This document shows positions 1 through 13,232 of a DNA stretch of 64,000 nt, piece by piece (positions within the stretch are counted from its first letter, which is position 1; each line of letters opens with the position of its first letter). The position numbers and the translations under genes are program-made. Under the pieces are notes generated by a model that did not search any database, had not been told where the DNA came from, and saw only the letters and a list, made by a program, of their open reading frames with translations. Source of the DNA: Tulasnella sp. 424 (taxonomy: Eukaryota; Basidiomycota; Agaricomycetes; Cantharellales; Tulasnellaceae); the NCBI GenBank assembly GCA_019633425.1, contig WSUB01000083.1:7653-71652 (forward strand). Direction: 5' to 3'.

Positions 1-110
1 CACCACCCCCCCGCGGCGCCGGCGCCCCCGCCCCCCTTCCCCGCCCCCCCCCCACCCCCCACTTGGTGCGTGTTGGGGGGGGGGGGGGCGGCCCCCCCCC
101 ATGGTATAAC
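1..110. repeat. G/C homopolymer low-complexity start of window
   Basis: The first 110 bases are almost only C and G, with C runs followed by a 14-base G run at 75-88 and a further C run near 92-100. Nothing coding is visible. This may be a true simple-sequence tract or poor consensus at a contig edge. No telomeric repeat of the TTAGGG type is visible. Confidence 0.8.
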
Positions 111-3100
111 CAAACCCAACACCACCTAATCCGACCGAGTGATAGGTTCGCCAGAAGACGCCAGTCCCACAACATCCTAGGAGAAAACGGCTAGCCGAGA
201 CGAGGATTGTCAGGAGTCTTCTCCAATAAGATGTAGTTTCAAGCCGTAATTGAAGTATAGCGTGCCTTTCACCCCCTCCCCCCCCCATTATGTAGTTGCA
301 GAGTGGCGTGCCTGAAGGGAGGCTTCTGCGGACTGCAACGGGTTTCCATGCTCCGAGCGTAGTATCCTCGGATGAGATCCGTGTGTGGTTACTACTGCAG
401 AAGCTCTATCGCTCCCGATAACAGATGCCTTATAAATATTGTCGGTAGGCATCCTCAGAACGACCCGTAGTCCACTTCGAGCCCAACGATCCCGAGGGGG
501 GGGGGGGGGCGTGTAAAAAAGGCAACTCCATCACCACCGGGTTTGCTTACCATAGAGACATCGTGTCTCTAAGCGTCCTAGACCTCGAGAAGTTTTTGAA
601 TCCAATTACACCAACGGCGTTTGGAAACCCCATGGCCGTCAGAAAGGACCGTTCCGATTCAGTAGACCACCTCAGAAGAATAGAAACAAAAACTGCTGTT
701 CGGACGGACCAGATCGGCGGAAATAGCTCAGATCCTACCTATTGCTTCTTGTGTGTTCAAGAGGGGGGGGGGGTTCCGGGGAGCCCATGTATAAGGGGCC
801 GGCGGTGAACGGGTGACACGGCTTCGAAAGAATTGCAAACAGGGTTGAATCTTGGTGAACTCCACTTGGGCAAACGGTGATGACGCCTAACTTGAACCCG
901 CATAAACGAGACAATCTAGAAGATCTCCGATATCTTCACGTAGACTCGGAGTTACGTGTGTGCGCATACGCATAATCTCAGTCTTCCTTTTGAAGCCGAT
1001 CCCGAATTTCGAATGTCTGCTAGGCCAAGTTAGACATTGGTTTGTGAGCTAAGCCCAAACGAACCATGACGTCTTAAGGGACGTCTTAAGGTACTCCAAG
1101 GAACTCGCGGCTCTTCGTTCGCAACGAAGGGTTCGCGGTGTCCGGGATTCGCCTTCGCAGGTCCAAAGCGGGTGATGGTTCCATTTTTTGGGTGTGAGTG
1201 CCAGCCAGGTGACAATGAGCACTCGGACGCTGCCGAGGGGTCTCGCCTGAGAGAATTGTCCAATTAATTGAGGGGCTTAAGTCTCGTGAGGCACGAGAAG
1301 GTCTCCCGTAGACAAACAAGTGTACAGTTTATCGCTGCGGCCTCAGCCCCGCCGCCGAGTTTGTGGCCCTTAACGCCAAACTTTACTAACATACCTTCTC
1401 AAGTAAGAAAGTTCTGGCATTGAGTCGGTAGTGAGGCGGTTTAGCGAAGGGGTAGGTGTGACCCGACGCTGAGAGGCTGGTCCAGGGTGGTACCGCCGGT
1501 CGTTGAGTCGTTCTCAAATTTCTAGAGGAAACCCCGTTCACTTCTGACGTATCGGGTTCGGCATTACTCCATTTTATTCTTATCTTAAATAATCTCGTTT
1601 TTTTTTTTCCATGAAAACTCACTATTCTGCTGTCATCGCCGCTAGCGTGGGGGGGGGGGGGACTGGTGGTCAGGAAGTCGAAAACACCATGGTCTGTGAG
1701 CAAAGAACCCCAAAACCTTGAAACTTAGCCAGACCCTGCAGGACCTCGGGTGTTTGCGACCAAATTGTTATGCTCACGGTACATGGGGGCACCTTCTTCA
1801 TTCGCCAGTGTCGACGGAGCAATCTCCGTCTCTACTGGGCAGCGACGGCAATGATGCAAATTGGCCGATGCGAGCAGCTGCCGAGGGTTTACGGGGTTTC
1901 AGGCTCAAAATTTGCTTTGCAAGTTGCGGCTAAAGTACGTGCGCAAGATCTATCGAATCGCCGTCGAGAAATTCTCCGGAATTTGTTACTACCTCCGCCG
2001 AAAGCTTTGTCGCCGAAGCCATTGTCGCGTGCTCTCGTTAGTGCACAAGCCGTGATAGCTTACACAGGATATTGAAGTTTTTTGCTCCTAGTCTCTCGTA
2101 TTCTACTGCGCCAAGACGTGATTGGAACCCTTGGGAAACCTGGCGCATTAGTTCTGGGGCAATCTATCGGAGTCACTTGAGGGAATACGAACAGTGTCGT
2201 CGATTTATGGATCAATCCCCGTATTAGACATTCCAGATTATCACTTGGTGTTATATAATGGCTCTGCACGTCTCCGACCACGGACACTCCCCAAACTGGG
2301 AGGCTTGCCGTGGGCGCGGAATATCACACGGGTCAGGATGCCTATTTCCGGAATGAAAGTCAGGCTACCTCCCGGTCTTCAAGCGCTTTAATTCAGGCTA
2401 GAGACTAATCTATCCCACCATCTTTGAAAACAATCATCGCATGGTGGAGTTGTGCACGCAAGTGACGCTCAGCAAGTAATTTGTAAATATAATATCACGT
2501 TCATGGTGATCGTCATCGCATTAGATGACGGGTCGTCTAGAGTACGTTCTTTATTGCGTTACCCACACTAGGATACCTCGTCACATGGTCATAGTAGTAA
2601 ATTCCCCGTTCTGTCTGCTTTGATAAGCTATGCCAGACCGAACGTCCGAGTTGGAGATTGAAAAAATTTCCAAATAGGGGATTGGGTCCACGGTTTCTTC
2701 TTCCACACGATCTCTCAAGCGGTTATTAAAAAACAAGAGGAAGTTTGGCGGGCATCCGAAAATGCAGATCGAGGAGATTACCGTGTGATAAGGAGGTGTT
2801 GACCAAACCCCTCTTGACCCGCGTGCACACTATCCGAATGTAGAAGTCTACCCTTCAATCGCCGGCGCGGTGAACCCGCTCTATTCAATTCCTTCCTTGT
2901 AAAACATTTTTAACGGCGAATAGCCAAAATCAACGTGGTAAACGCATGGCTCGCCGTATCAGACAAACGTGGACCGAAAGCCACATTTCTTGACGGGGCG
3001 GCGTCTTGAATCTGGACAACCGTCTCTAAACTTTGCTTCTTATACACGGAACTTGATCACACGCCCAGGCCATTCGAGATGGCCTAGCAGTTGCCGCTTC

Positions 3101-4138
3101 AAAAAATGTTTCCGAGAAACAAATGGAACGGGGGACCAGTAAGCTTGGGCAAGGGTATGGCTAGCTAGCTTGTAATCGTGGATGCAAAGTACTCGATCTG
3201 GAAGCACGCCGCTCCCGCTCACGGAACTGAGAAAAATCATCTTACAGCCCGGCAGTCTATGGTATGAGAGGCTTTGATCACGGCGACCTTTAAATTTCCA
3301 GGGTGAGGAAATGGCAAGTAAACGAGGAATAGCATGATCGGCGCTGATAGGACCCCGGCCGGGTTATGGCACGTACGAGGGTCCATCGAGAAGGGTCCCG
3401 CTATAGGGCCAAAGGATCTGAGGTCAGGTTTTGGGAAACTTGTTCCTCAGAGCGATTCTCGGATCGCTAGTGTCTGAAAGTAGAAATATACACACGAGCA
3501 CGTGACCGAAAAAAACTTTCCCCAAAGCTCACTTCCTTCGTCCCCCGCTAGTGTTGTTGAAGTCGGAGTCTGAAAAGGTAGCTCCGATGTATTGCGGACG
3601 TGTCCCACTCCGTCCTGTCAACGGTGCAGCATCACTGGGGCGGAGATCGGGTGCTCGGGCCGCGTGGCATCCACGTGGCCGAGCGAGAGGCAATCTCGGA
3701 TTCCTGGACGCCATGAGGCTCGGCATTCTGCGATTGACACATCTCACTCACACCATCGATACTATGCGAGCTGGGAAAAGGTCCTAGAGAGAAGCCGATG
3801 GCCTGGCTTCACTGCCCTAAGACTTGCTCGGTGCGGCGGTGCTTAAACATAGACCACGTATCGTTACTGGAGTCGGGAACCAGTTCGAAATGACCACAAC
3901 AAGTCGCAACGTATTGGCTCGGACCGCTTGTCACATATGTTCGCGCAAAGGAGAAAAAAGAATACAGTAACGGGGAAAATAGAAAGAAGATCAACATAAT
4001 TTGGAGAGCGGCCCGTAGTTCCTTAGAAGGTTTTGTGAATGACTGACTGGGGTTCTCTTGAAGAATACTGCTTCTTCCTCCAGTCCGATCGTCGTTCCTA
4101 CATCCTCCAGATAATTAGGGCGGATAGGTTCGTTCATC
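111..4138. other. Gene-poor stretch, no supported gene
   Basis: All six frames are broken into short pieces (the longest about 105 codons), without recognisable domains, consistent exon-intron patterns or similarity to the gene families further right. Long G runs sit at 496-509, 763-773 and 1649-1661. I see no RNA gene or mobile-element terminal repeat. The stretch could be old decayed sequence or intergenic DNA. Confidence 0.5.
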
Positions 4139-4354
4139 TCAGTTTGGGAGAGAAGGAACCCTGGATACGGTCCCCTCTCTGCGCATTTTAGAACGAGTGC
4201 CATCTTGACCTTGGATGAGGATACCCGCGGCAATGCCTGTGTCAGACTGGCTTGACAACTGACTGCTTAATTGGGCGCTTGCTGCATGCGGTGTTGGGGT
4301 CACCTGCACGGGACAATGTGAGTGGCTAGACGGGCGAGTTGGAATGTCCGACAT
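4139..4354 (-). CDS. Candidate first exon X1 (unknown small-motif family)
   Basis: An ATG at 4354 opens 71 codons on the minus strand, starting MSDIPTRPSSHSHCPVQV. The start resembles X2, X3, X5 and Y in this window: MS, a polar stretch rich in S and H, then P-V/I-x-x-V/T-P. A TATA-like element lies about 265 bases upstream and the leader between is pyrimidine-rich, as in many fungal genes. Downstream exons are uncertain; a hydrophobic minus-strand frame starts at 3997 (MLIFFLFSPLLYSFFSF) and might be a later exon, but I could not join it with confidence. The product is unknown. A chance open frame in intergenic DNA is a serious alternative. Confidence 0.25.
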   Translation of the reverse strand: MSDIPTRPSSHSHCPVQVTPTPHAASAQLSSQLSSQSDTGIAAGILIQGQDGTRSKMRREGTVSRVPSLPN

Positions 4355-4615
4355 GAGAATCTTTGTAACGGGGGTCGAAGAGCGGTATCACGGTTAGGCG
4401 TCGGAAGGGGGCGCATACGGTTAGACTCACAGATAACCTGGGAACTATGCGATGTGACGCGGTGGCGAATACGTCCGAAGGAGTACAGCACAGCACGAAA
4501 GCTCGATGGAGGCGGTAAGACGAAGGGAACTGTGAAGAGTGAAGGTAAACCCCAGAGGGAGATGCAGATCAGAGTTGGGTGAGCTGGATGCCGAAGAGTT
4601 CGAGTTTTGGGAGCC

Positions 4616-4626
4616 ATATTTATATC
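4616..4626 (-). promoter_or_regulatory. TATA-like element upstream of X1
   Basis: On the minus strand the sequence reads GATATAAATAT, followed by a CT-rich leader down to the ATG at 4354. The match to a TATA box is good, but such short AT-rich strings occur by chance. It gains weight from the same arrangement at X2, X3 and X5. Confidence 0.3.
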
Positions 4627-7616
4627 CCGACTGGTCAGATCAGGGCAGCAGTGCGCTTGAAAAAAGCGATCATATGCTACTCCGATCACCAATTGACCGA
4701 GACTCACCCTGAGATAAGTTCATTTGCTCTCATCATCAGACAGCCAATCCTCAGAACAAGTCACACCCTGATGGAGAGGCTTGAATCCGGAACCCCGACT
4801 GGCGGAACCAAGGAAACGAGTTTAATAGGCCATTTTTGGCTTAGCGAGGTCAACTCGACACATTTGAAGCACATAGTCGTCGCGGAAGCGGTTGGCTAAG
4901 TTTCTTCCCGGCCGGGTTATAATTAGCCGAAAGGTGGGCAATGTTAAGTTGCCTAACGATCCACACCGTAGTCGCCGAGAACGATCCAATTAAGGGGATA
5001 GTATAAATGAGGAAATGTCGGGCGTCGATTTGCAAAGAAACCGACGGTGACATCCGGGAAAGGACTGTCTCGCTATCGGAGGACAGGTAACGTTAGCCTA
5101 CTCAACTCATCCCAGTTTGTATAGACGATGACGAGTCCGCACGCGAACACCTCCATCTACCAACGGGAAGTTGGTCTGAAAACCCAGGGCCTGGGTCTGC
5201 GAGTTGGAGGAAGGGCTGATTAAAGGGAGCTGTGCGGTCTTTCGGGAGGGAAATTCATTGAGGGACACGCCCCAAACGGTGTTCTGGGATGAATCTGGGT
5301 CGTCGATGTCTAAACGAAATTTCCGAGCTGAAATGCAAGCATTGGGTCTGGTTTAGGGCTGTTTTGTCACGATCGCGATGACTATTGTTCATCGAGCTTT
5401 TTCAGGGGTGGGAGAGTGGTTGTTGAACTGACACGTTTAAGGAAGTGTAGTAGCCCAAGACCGGACAGGATGGCACAGTCCCTGTTTCACCTTCAGCCCA
5501 CATAGTCCATTACTTCAGCGGCTGAGGGAGCAGAAGAAACTTAAAAGCTCCCAGGTGTGTTCTTCCAACACTAACAAGTAGAAATGGATTTGAAATTCTA
5601 GGAGACTGGGCGCTATTCGCTCGCTAAACTTCCATGGGAAGTCGACGGGATGGAAGGAAGCCCCTCTGAAACAGGTGTTATCGTGATCAAGGACTCGGTG
5701 ACAAGCTTAGCTTCGGTTATGCTGGAGGGGAGCCGAACGACCGCCTGCTCAAAGCAGAAATCGACAGACTCGTTCGTATCCCAGACAGATTTCATAGCTG
5801 GGTGGCCGCATTGTCGAGCCTAACCTAAGGAAAAAACTAGCGCGGGCTTCGTCTCAACATCTGGCGAGTCCGTTAAGAATGGAGTGGTCAGGTAAAGTGA
5901 TACGTCGGCATCCAGAGACGTCACCCGATGAGTATCGGGTACCGGACGACTTCCCGCAACGGCTCCCTAAGCTAAAGGCATATACATATCGTTTCCTATC
6001 CGCTTGTTGTGGATAGAAAGAAGCGGGGATAACCCGCGATGGAAGTCGACAGACCCTTGATTTCACCTTTCTAGGCGGGTTTTGGTCTTAGGAAAGGGGT
6101 CGTGCCCCCCCCCTCCCAGGCAGGCGCAATGCACTCGCATAACAGCCAAATCCGCCTTAGTGCCGCGTTTCTCCGTGCTCCTGCCCTGCCGACTAGGGTA
6201 TGGGAAACATTCGGAATGTGTTTACGTTACGGGAAGTCAACCAGTAGAGAACTGGAACGATTTAGGTTTACCATAATGATGCGTCGGGGTCCGTTTCGGC
6301 TCCTGCCGACGCTCGTCCTCCGCTGGACCCGTGTGAACGAAATCACCGTGGAGGCTTTTCCTCGAGCCGACCGATCGGATAAAAAATGATTTCATTATGC
6401 CTCCCGGGGCGCAATATTCAATGGTTTATGGATGGCCCAGATTGGGGAGTTCTGACGGGCATGGACCATCCGAGGGTCCAGAGGAAGGGCTAAGACGGGA
6501 GAAAGGTATACCCACAGATCAGGATATCCGACAAGTTTTCTCGCAAACTCAAAGGTCCACAGAAGTGGGTTTGGAAAAGTCGCCGTCACAGTAACCGCCC
6601 AACCGATACCCTATGGGGGCAGGAGGTTGTGGCCAACGGTGACTTAGCAGGTGCCAAGCCACCATCACCCCACTACAACGCTCCTAAAGCTCGGGAATGC
6701 CCCAGAAAACTCGACGCTTACTCCCGACGCCCGAGGAGAATGAAAGAAGCAACACTACTTTTATAAACCGAATTCTCAGACTTTTACCTCACAGGTGCAG
6801 CGGAGGCCGCAAATCGACCTCGCTGAAGTCCGCTATGCCGTCCCAATGGGCAACGCCGTCGCTGCCATTTCTGCCTACACAGACCACAATATTCCGTAAG
6901 ATATAGAATTGAGGGGGATTAGTTCCTATTCTAGGAGACCGTCTGTGAAGCGGTGCAACTGGCAAGCTTACGGCGATCCGGCAAATTTCAGGGTTCACTG
7001 ACCGGCTTCCCTGTATCGCTGAAGGACACGAGGCCGTTTCACATCCGGTAGGGCGGCATCGCAACAAGTGTACGGCTGTTTGGAAAATTCACTCATGGGG
7101 CTAAAGTCCCTCTATACCAGCGAAGGAAGGTCGCGACGTACACAAGAAACTGATGGTATGATGCTGGAGTGAAGACTTTCGGAAGAAATTGTCTCGCAGT
7201 GCTTCTCTGATAGAAGCGAAATATGTACACATACAGAAGAGCGGTACGTAAAACGTGGATGCTAGTAATGCGGCTGCAAAATGTTGAAAGGAATTGCAGT
7301 CGAGCGACGATGCTAGGAGAGCCTTGCCATAACGCGCCTCACTGAGTTCGCCGGCATGGAACTCTGCTTGCGCAGTTGCATGATATAAATTTATAGTACA
7401 CGAAGCAAGGACTTGAAATAGAGAGAGGCGGCTACCAGTGCCGATATGTGAGAGCAGACTGAAGTTCATGGACCACCGGTCCATTATTCGGATGTGAAAC
7501 GTAGAAGGATAGCAATGGTGGCTGAATCCTTTAATGTTACAACGAACGATGAGGGCCGTATGTAGAAATATCTCGGAAATTGGCTTACCTGTAAGATTGA
7601 AATGTTTGCGGGTCAT
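4627..7616. other. No clearly supported gene
   Basis: Only short frames are present. A minus-strand frame at 6789-7067 and one at 7101-7616 are the longest. The latter could contain part of X2 downstream of its first exon, because an acceptor-like TCTTACAG sits at its upstream edge. Otherwise I see no domain, repeat or RNA gene. Confidence 0.4.
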
Positions 7617-7874
7617 TCAGTTCGTCTGGGACGAGTCACTTGGCGTAACGTTATTGCTATTTTGGAGCGGTACGTGCGCTACCGGGTCAAACTGAGCGCG
7701 TCGTTGATGTAGGGAACGGCTTCGCTCGCTGTCAACCACGGGGCCATTTTGTCCAGGGGATGCCAGCGATGATATGAAGGAGAGGACGCTAGAGCTCGTG
7801 CTCGATGAGCTGGGTCGAGGAACCACGTAAATAGGATAAGTGGAGTGGGACGTCTTGGGTTGGATCGAGGACAT
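7617..7874 (-). CDS. Candidate first exon X2 (unknown small-motif family)
   Basis: An ATG at 7874 opens 85 codons beginning MSSIQPKTSHSTYPIYVVPR, followed by a Ser-rich stretch. The N-terminus aligns by eye with X3 (HSFSPVQVVPRP) and more loosely with X1, X5 and Y. A TATA-like box is about 200 bases upstream, with a CT-rich leader between. After the stop at 7617 the minus strand carries TCTTACAG and GTAAGC back to back near 7590, so splicing is plausible. The following frame (to 7101) has hydrophobic patches such as STFYVPLFCMCTYF. The full gene model cannot be fixed from sequence alone and the function is unknown. Confidence 0.28.
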   Translation of the reverse strand: MSSIQPKTSHSTYPIYVVPRPSSSSTSSSVLSFISSLASPGQNGPVVDSERSRSLHQRRAQFDPVAHVPLQNSNNVTPSDSSQTN

Positions 7875-8070
7875 GGCTGTTGTGTGGAGGTAGAAGGTCA
7901 GTGATCATGGCAGTAAGAAGCGAAGCTGAATAGCAGCGCACCAAGTAGTAAAAAAAGGAAAATTTGGGAGAATGAGGGTGGTAAGGAGCGTCGCTGCTTA
8001 GGAGGGGGGTGTCGTGGAGAGTTCGGAGAACCGAATGAGGCCGATGACGAGAACTGACCCAGTCGGAGAA

Positions 8071-8080
8071 CTTTTATACC
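8071..8080 (-). promoter_or_regulatory. TATA-like box upstream of X2
   Basis: The minus strand reads GGTATAAAAG, a strong TATA match, about 200 bases before the ATG at 7874. The interval contains a long pyrimidine-rich leader on the minus strand, as expected for a fungal 5' untranslated region. Confidence 0.35.
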
Positions 8081-11000
8081 TCACTCAAAGCCTACAAGCA
8101 CTATTGCAATCTAATTTTCGTTCTTGTTTCACATCCCAAAAAAAAATTCAGTTGCGTTGCTTCCGCTTTACCCCCCCGGTTTTTGCGGTCTGGACTTTCG
8201 AGGAGATGAGGCGGTGGCCCATTTCCCAAAGGAGAGGAAGGGCGCAGTCCGGGCCCGGTTGCCTTAGTTAGACAAGACTCCAGAGGCTTGGCTCCAGCTG
8301 TGGCACTCTTCACCGAAAGCCCGCGGTTGTTAGTCCCGCGAATTGCTCTGGAGCACACATGCCTTCTAGGGCTTCTCGGGCCAGCGAAACGGTCACCAAG
8401 GAGTTTGAGCCACCCAGAAACCCGCCTGTCATGCAAATAAAGAGGAACTGACTGCTCAGGTTCTCTGAGATGCTGCGCGTCCGAAAAGAACAGCCCAAGA
8501 CAGGGAGCTTACCATCGTCCCCCCCCCCCCCTTTTGTCCCCGTTTCCTGAAGGAGACAGACAACGGTTTCAACCGGTAAAGTTAATTGCTAAACGCCTTG
8601 TGCGTTCGTCGGACGGCTTGACCGGCTGTTCGTGATAAATTCAAGGCTTGCTCGGCTCTTTGACCCTTGTAAGGTATTGAATGCCTGGGATCGTGAGTCA
8701 TTAGCATGAGACTTGGAACATAACCTTCTTTTCTTTGGAGAGGGGGGAGGAGTGTGAAGGGGGAGGGTTGTTACTTAAAACACAACAACAGTTTTTGGGC
8801 GCGTGGCGAGCGGCACGGTGCGGTATTTGCCGCGAGATCCCTGGTGACCCTGGGGTTTCCAGACAACATGAGAGATGAAACAGCCTCTCGCTTCTCGCAA
8901 CCTCTACGTTTCATGAACTGAATTATTGATCTGCAGCTCTCAGCCAGCACGCGAGAGCCACGCGACCCATGCGACGATTCAGAGGCCCATCATGTAGCCG
9001 GATCAGCTGACGGGCTTGGGGAGATGTGCTTGTTCATCGGACACCCGGTACTGCCAAAATTCCAAGGCATTTTACCCAGCCTGAAGACATATCGGACTGG
9101 GAAACGAAGCTGTACGGACAATCCTCGCGCACGATCGTCCAGAAGCGACCGTGTATCGATATATCAGGGGGCATGGGCCACCGGGTTCAACATGCTTCCG
9201 ACCGTGACTACGGAGTAGAAGTCTCGATAAACTTTTCAACAAGGCGAGAGGAGTCGATTTGAAATCAGCGACGTTTGGGCATCGGCCGCCTCAGTCTGAG
9301 ATAGGAACATGGCGCATCAACGAGAGAGTCCCACTCCCCCTAATACCAAAGGATCCCTGAGATATATTAATCATGGTCTCTGCTGTGTGATAAGGAGATC
9401 TTCAAACCGTTATGGATCCTGCTTCGGCCATCTTGTGCGTTTCAGATCAAATTTGGATCCAAAGGAACGCCTAGAACCCCAGCGACTTCGGTCGGAGCCG
9501 CTTCCAATTCTGGAGCGACGGGGTGGCCTTACAGTCGCCGAGCCCTTGGGATTGGCTTGCCGAAGGGCCGGGCTTCAGTTTGGAGCGTCTGGTTAGAGGG
9601 TGCCAGTGACGGAGGCGGCGGCGATCCAAACAAGAACCTTCGCAGATTTCCACGCCACAATCAACAAGCCGCACCTGTTTTTGCCCGTGTTACAAGGGTC
9701 CCTGCGCACCTGGTGGACCTTTCTTGATACACAACACCGCGTCGTCAAGAGCCAGGTTCTGTCTACGGATTACCGCCATCGCACTCCTATTGGTCCGTCA
9801 ACTTTAACGTAACAATGTAGAAGGGACCGTCGAACTTTTCCCAGGTCAACGTGATTCTCGGCACCGGACTTCCGGTTACTTCCGGGTTTACAGTGGAACA
9901 AGGGCACAGGTGAGCTTTTGATGAGAATTGTGGAATGCCGCGTGTATTCCCAGTTGGCATGGTGCGACCATCAAGGCCGCGATGAGTTTATGCTTAGGGC
10001 CTTAGCAACTAGCTAGAATACACGTGTCCTACTACCTCGGTGGCGTTGAGAGCCCAGCGTGGAGACGGAGAAGGCATTACACAGCTTCATTCTGCAGGAT
10101 TTGATTTGACCGGAGAACTGAGCATGAAGCGAACAGCCCGAGGAGTAATAATAAAGCGTCAGGGTAATGAAAGGGTGGTCTTTCGGAGGATGGCGAAGTC
10201 AAAAGTTGGATGCATTCCCGGCTTCTCTGTTTCAAGGAGGCGAGATTGAAAATGATAGGAGAAACTGCAGCGAACCTGAAGCTGCGGTGATTGAAGGGGA
10301 GAATCGTTTGCAAAATGGGCAGAGGTGACTAAAATGAGCAAGTTCCACCTGTTGAAAGTTGTTTTCAGTGGGTGCTGCAGCCCTACGAGATGGTATTCTT
10401 TTCTTGAACGAGGAATACCTTTGCCGAGCTCATGAAGCACGAAAACCCAGAATAAGCATATGTTTAGGGGTGGGTGAAACAGATCGGGGGACCGCGTGAT
10501 GTGAGATGATGTAAGTGATAAACTGGGCACATTGCGTTCGATTTTCAAGGAGAGGAAATTGCATTACATGAGTCATTGTTAATGGGCTGGCAGTAATGCC
10601 GCACCTATCTACGAGGCAGGAAGAAGGTCGCTTGAGGGCATAGAGCGTTTACCTAGAACGCATAGCTGGGTTGATGTAGTCGGGCTTGAAATTGGGGCTC
10701 GGGAGGGAGGCACTTTGGCGAGCCCGAGCGGAAGCATACCACTATGTCAGTAGGCTTCCTAGCGTGTGTGAATCATCCAGCCACAAGGAATGATTATCCG
10801 TGGTGAGCAAAATATGCAGGGAAAGGTAGCCGTCTGATCTCGCTTGACGGCTCTTTAGCAGAACCGGTGTTTCATCAGCCCATCCTGAAAGGAAGATGTG
10901 CCCTCGAATGTAAAATCGAATTATTGGCCCCATATAAATTGGCTAAAGATACTGATATTTTGTGTTCTATCTCCGAATACGGAGATGAAGCCAGGATTTG

Positions 11001-12973
11001 ATCACGAGCTGAACGCCAGTTGACTTGCGGTGGCACATCGGCCCGGCTATACTGGTGGAAGGTGTTACTTACGGGAAACGACGATGGTTATAGCTACCGT
11101 GGCAGTGAAGTCATAGTTGTCGAAGCCAGAGGGTCGGGATGGTGTGGTGAAGCGAAGGACCCTTTTTGCCTTTGTTCCGCATCTACCCTCCTTCGTACAC
11201 TTGTTGCATCAGTTTCCGAGTTAAAGGCGCAGACATGCAGGTGCAATTGTGATGCCGTATTCTTTAGGAAGGCGGGTCAAGTCCTTCATCAAGCGGGAAG
11301 GCGGTAGCACGACAGTTGCTATCCTACGTGGGTCATTTTGAGCAGTCAGCAACTTTGATGACGCAAATAGGTCACAGAGTACCAAGGAATAATCAAGCGG
11401 CCCTTACAGCCATCGATACTATTACGAACCTTTGACCAAATGACATAAAACCTGCGAATCCAAGGACCCGGGGGGCCGAAGCTGGCAGCCGCTTGAGCCT
11501 TCGCGCCTAGGTTTTGCACATTTTGAAGCAAAACTGCCGCTAGATTCCAATTCTTCTACTGATTTATTTATTGTGGAAGCAGAAACAGCCCGGAAAAGGC
11601 CATAAGTTTCCTGACAAAGTTTGAATTCTTGCCGGGTATCGTTGCAGGGATGAACCGCGATGTGCCCAGAGGGACGCTGTCAATCGATCAATAGGCAGCT
11701 CTGCATTCACCTTCTCACATGATATCAGTCGTTATTGGTTACAAACGCCAAGGACGTCGTGAGCGACTTGAGCCGAAATTGACGATGCAGTCGGTCATTC
11801 CAGGCGATTATGAAGCCGCATGGCACGGGAGCAGCGAAAATGGCTTTCCAGATCTCATGACGAGCACATTTGATGCATTTGGAGGTCCATAAAGATGGGG
11901 TATGGTCAGGAGATCCTAGTCCTGCAATGCTAAGGTTAACTGTATAAAGGGAGATGAGGTGATATCTAAGGCCGTTTGAGAGCATTCTTGCGCCTGTTAT
12001 GCATTCAAAGGAGAAATATCTAGGACTAGTAAGAGGGAGTCCTGAATCCAGAATAAACGGCGAGCACTTGTTGTTTGCCGACGGCCGTCCGAATTGAATT
12101 CATAGGCTTCCCCACCTACCATCCCATCTCGCCTAGCTTACAAGTGCTTTCGTAAAACGGAGACCGGTACCTGAGAAGACGTACTATGAGCCCGGCTGCT
12201 TTAGTTCCAGTCCAAACAAAAACGCTGGAAAGGAAACCATAACGACAGGTCCCACGCCAAACCTCTTGCTTGGAAGGGACCTGAATCGGGAATTTGACCT
12301 TCAACTATTGTTCACAACCTCGGCCACAGTTGGCGCGTCAAGACACCATTGTGTGTACGGTAGAGCAGATAAGTTTGAACATATTTGTCCGCGGAATCTG
12401 ACTGTGCCTTGGTGTGGAGTCTCGTCATTGATTCTGTTGTCGAGTAACTCGGGCCGTGGTCCGAGCCCAGCCGCTTAGTGGGGGGGCTGAGGCTGTCTGA
12501 CAACCTCCCCACGCTGCAAAATGGACCTTTTTGGTGCAATAGGAGCCCTACTTTCCTAGTGTGGGTTTCGTGTTGGCACCAAAAGATAGCCACTTCACCC
12601 GACGGGGACGGTACAGCAGAAGACGTCAGTTACAGGATATATTCCATTGCTAGGGCATATTCATAGTAGACAACATTGTACGCGATATATAATACATGGA
12701 TTCATTCGCCATCAAATAATTTTGTATAATAAAGTCAAGCGACGACGCCAGTGAGCAAGCACGAGGGCCAAACCCAGCTTGCGCAATGTCTTGGACCGAA
12801 GGCAATGAGTGTTTATTCTGAAAGGGTCATGGGGAATTTTTGTTTTTCAAGTGGGAAATCAAGAGGGGGGGGGGTCCTGTTGTCGGTTATCTGATGAGCC
12901 GGACGACTGGTAAGGAAAGATCGTCGAGGGCCAAGCGGGGAAGGCAGTGAGAAGCAAAGCATCTGAGATGTGT
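8081..12973. other. Gene-poor stretch, no supported gene
   Basis: Nearly 5 kb without a frame longer than about 130 codons and without recognisable protein similarity. A 13-base C run is at 8519-8531 and a 10-base G run at 12865-12874. A minus-strand AATAAA at 12812-12817 could be a polyadenylation signal for X3. Nothing else can be supported. Confidence 0.45.
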
Positions 12974-13025
12974 TCACTTCTGACTTACAGGTTCCGAGAT
13001 GGACGGGGTGGCCGAAACCGACATC

Positions 13026-13232
13026 CTAGACACCGTTCGGTCTTCCTCCGGGAATGGGAACCACAATGACCGTGTCGGCCCATCCACCTTGCCTTGGTGT
13101 TCGTTGCTCAGCTCGGGTTGGGCACGTGATCGACCCTTCAGAGCTGGCCCGGTTGACATTCGGAGGAGGTTGAGGTCGTGGAACGACTTGGACGGGCGAG
13201 AAGGAATGGATCGTGGGAGCAATTGATGACAT
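13026..13232 (-). CDS. Candidate first exon X3 (unknown small-motif family)
   Basis: An ATG at 13232 opens 68 codons beginning MSSIAPTIHSFSPVQVVPRP. It is the closest match to X2, sharing MSSI, HS and P-V/I-x-V-V-P-R-P. A TATA-like element is about 255 bases upstream, followed by a clear CT-rich leader. A perfect GTAAGT donor lies on the minus strand at 12990, just beyond the stop and in another frame, so either an earlier donor is used or the copy carries a frameshift. A minus-strand AATAAA occurs near 12815, suggesting a short transcript. The product is unknown. Confidence 0.3.
   Translation of the reverse strand: MSSIAPTIHSFSPVQVVPRPQPPPNVNRASSEGSITCPTRAEQRTPRQGGWADTVIVVPIPGGRPNGV

Noticed and set aside
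1..110. Telomere
   Set aside because: No TTAGGG or CCCTAA repeats; only irregular C and G runs.
7101..7616. 171-codon minus-strand frame as an independent gene
   Set aside because: No start context, promoter or domain of its own. At most it contains a later exon of X2.
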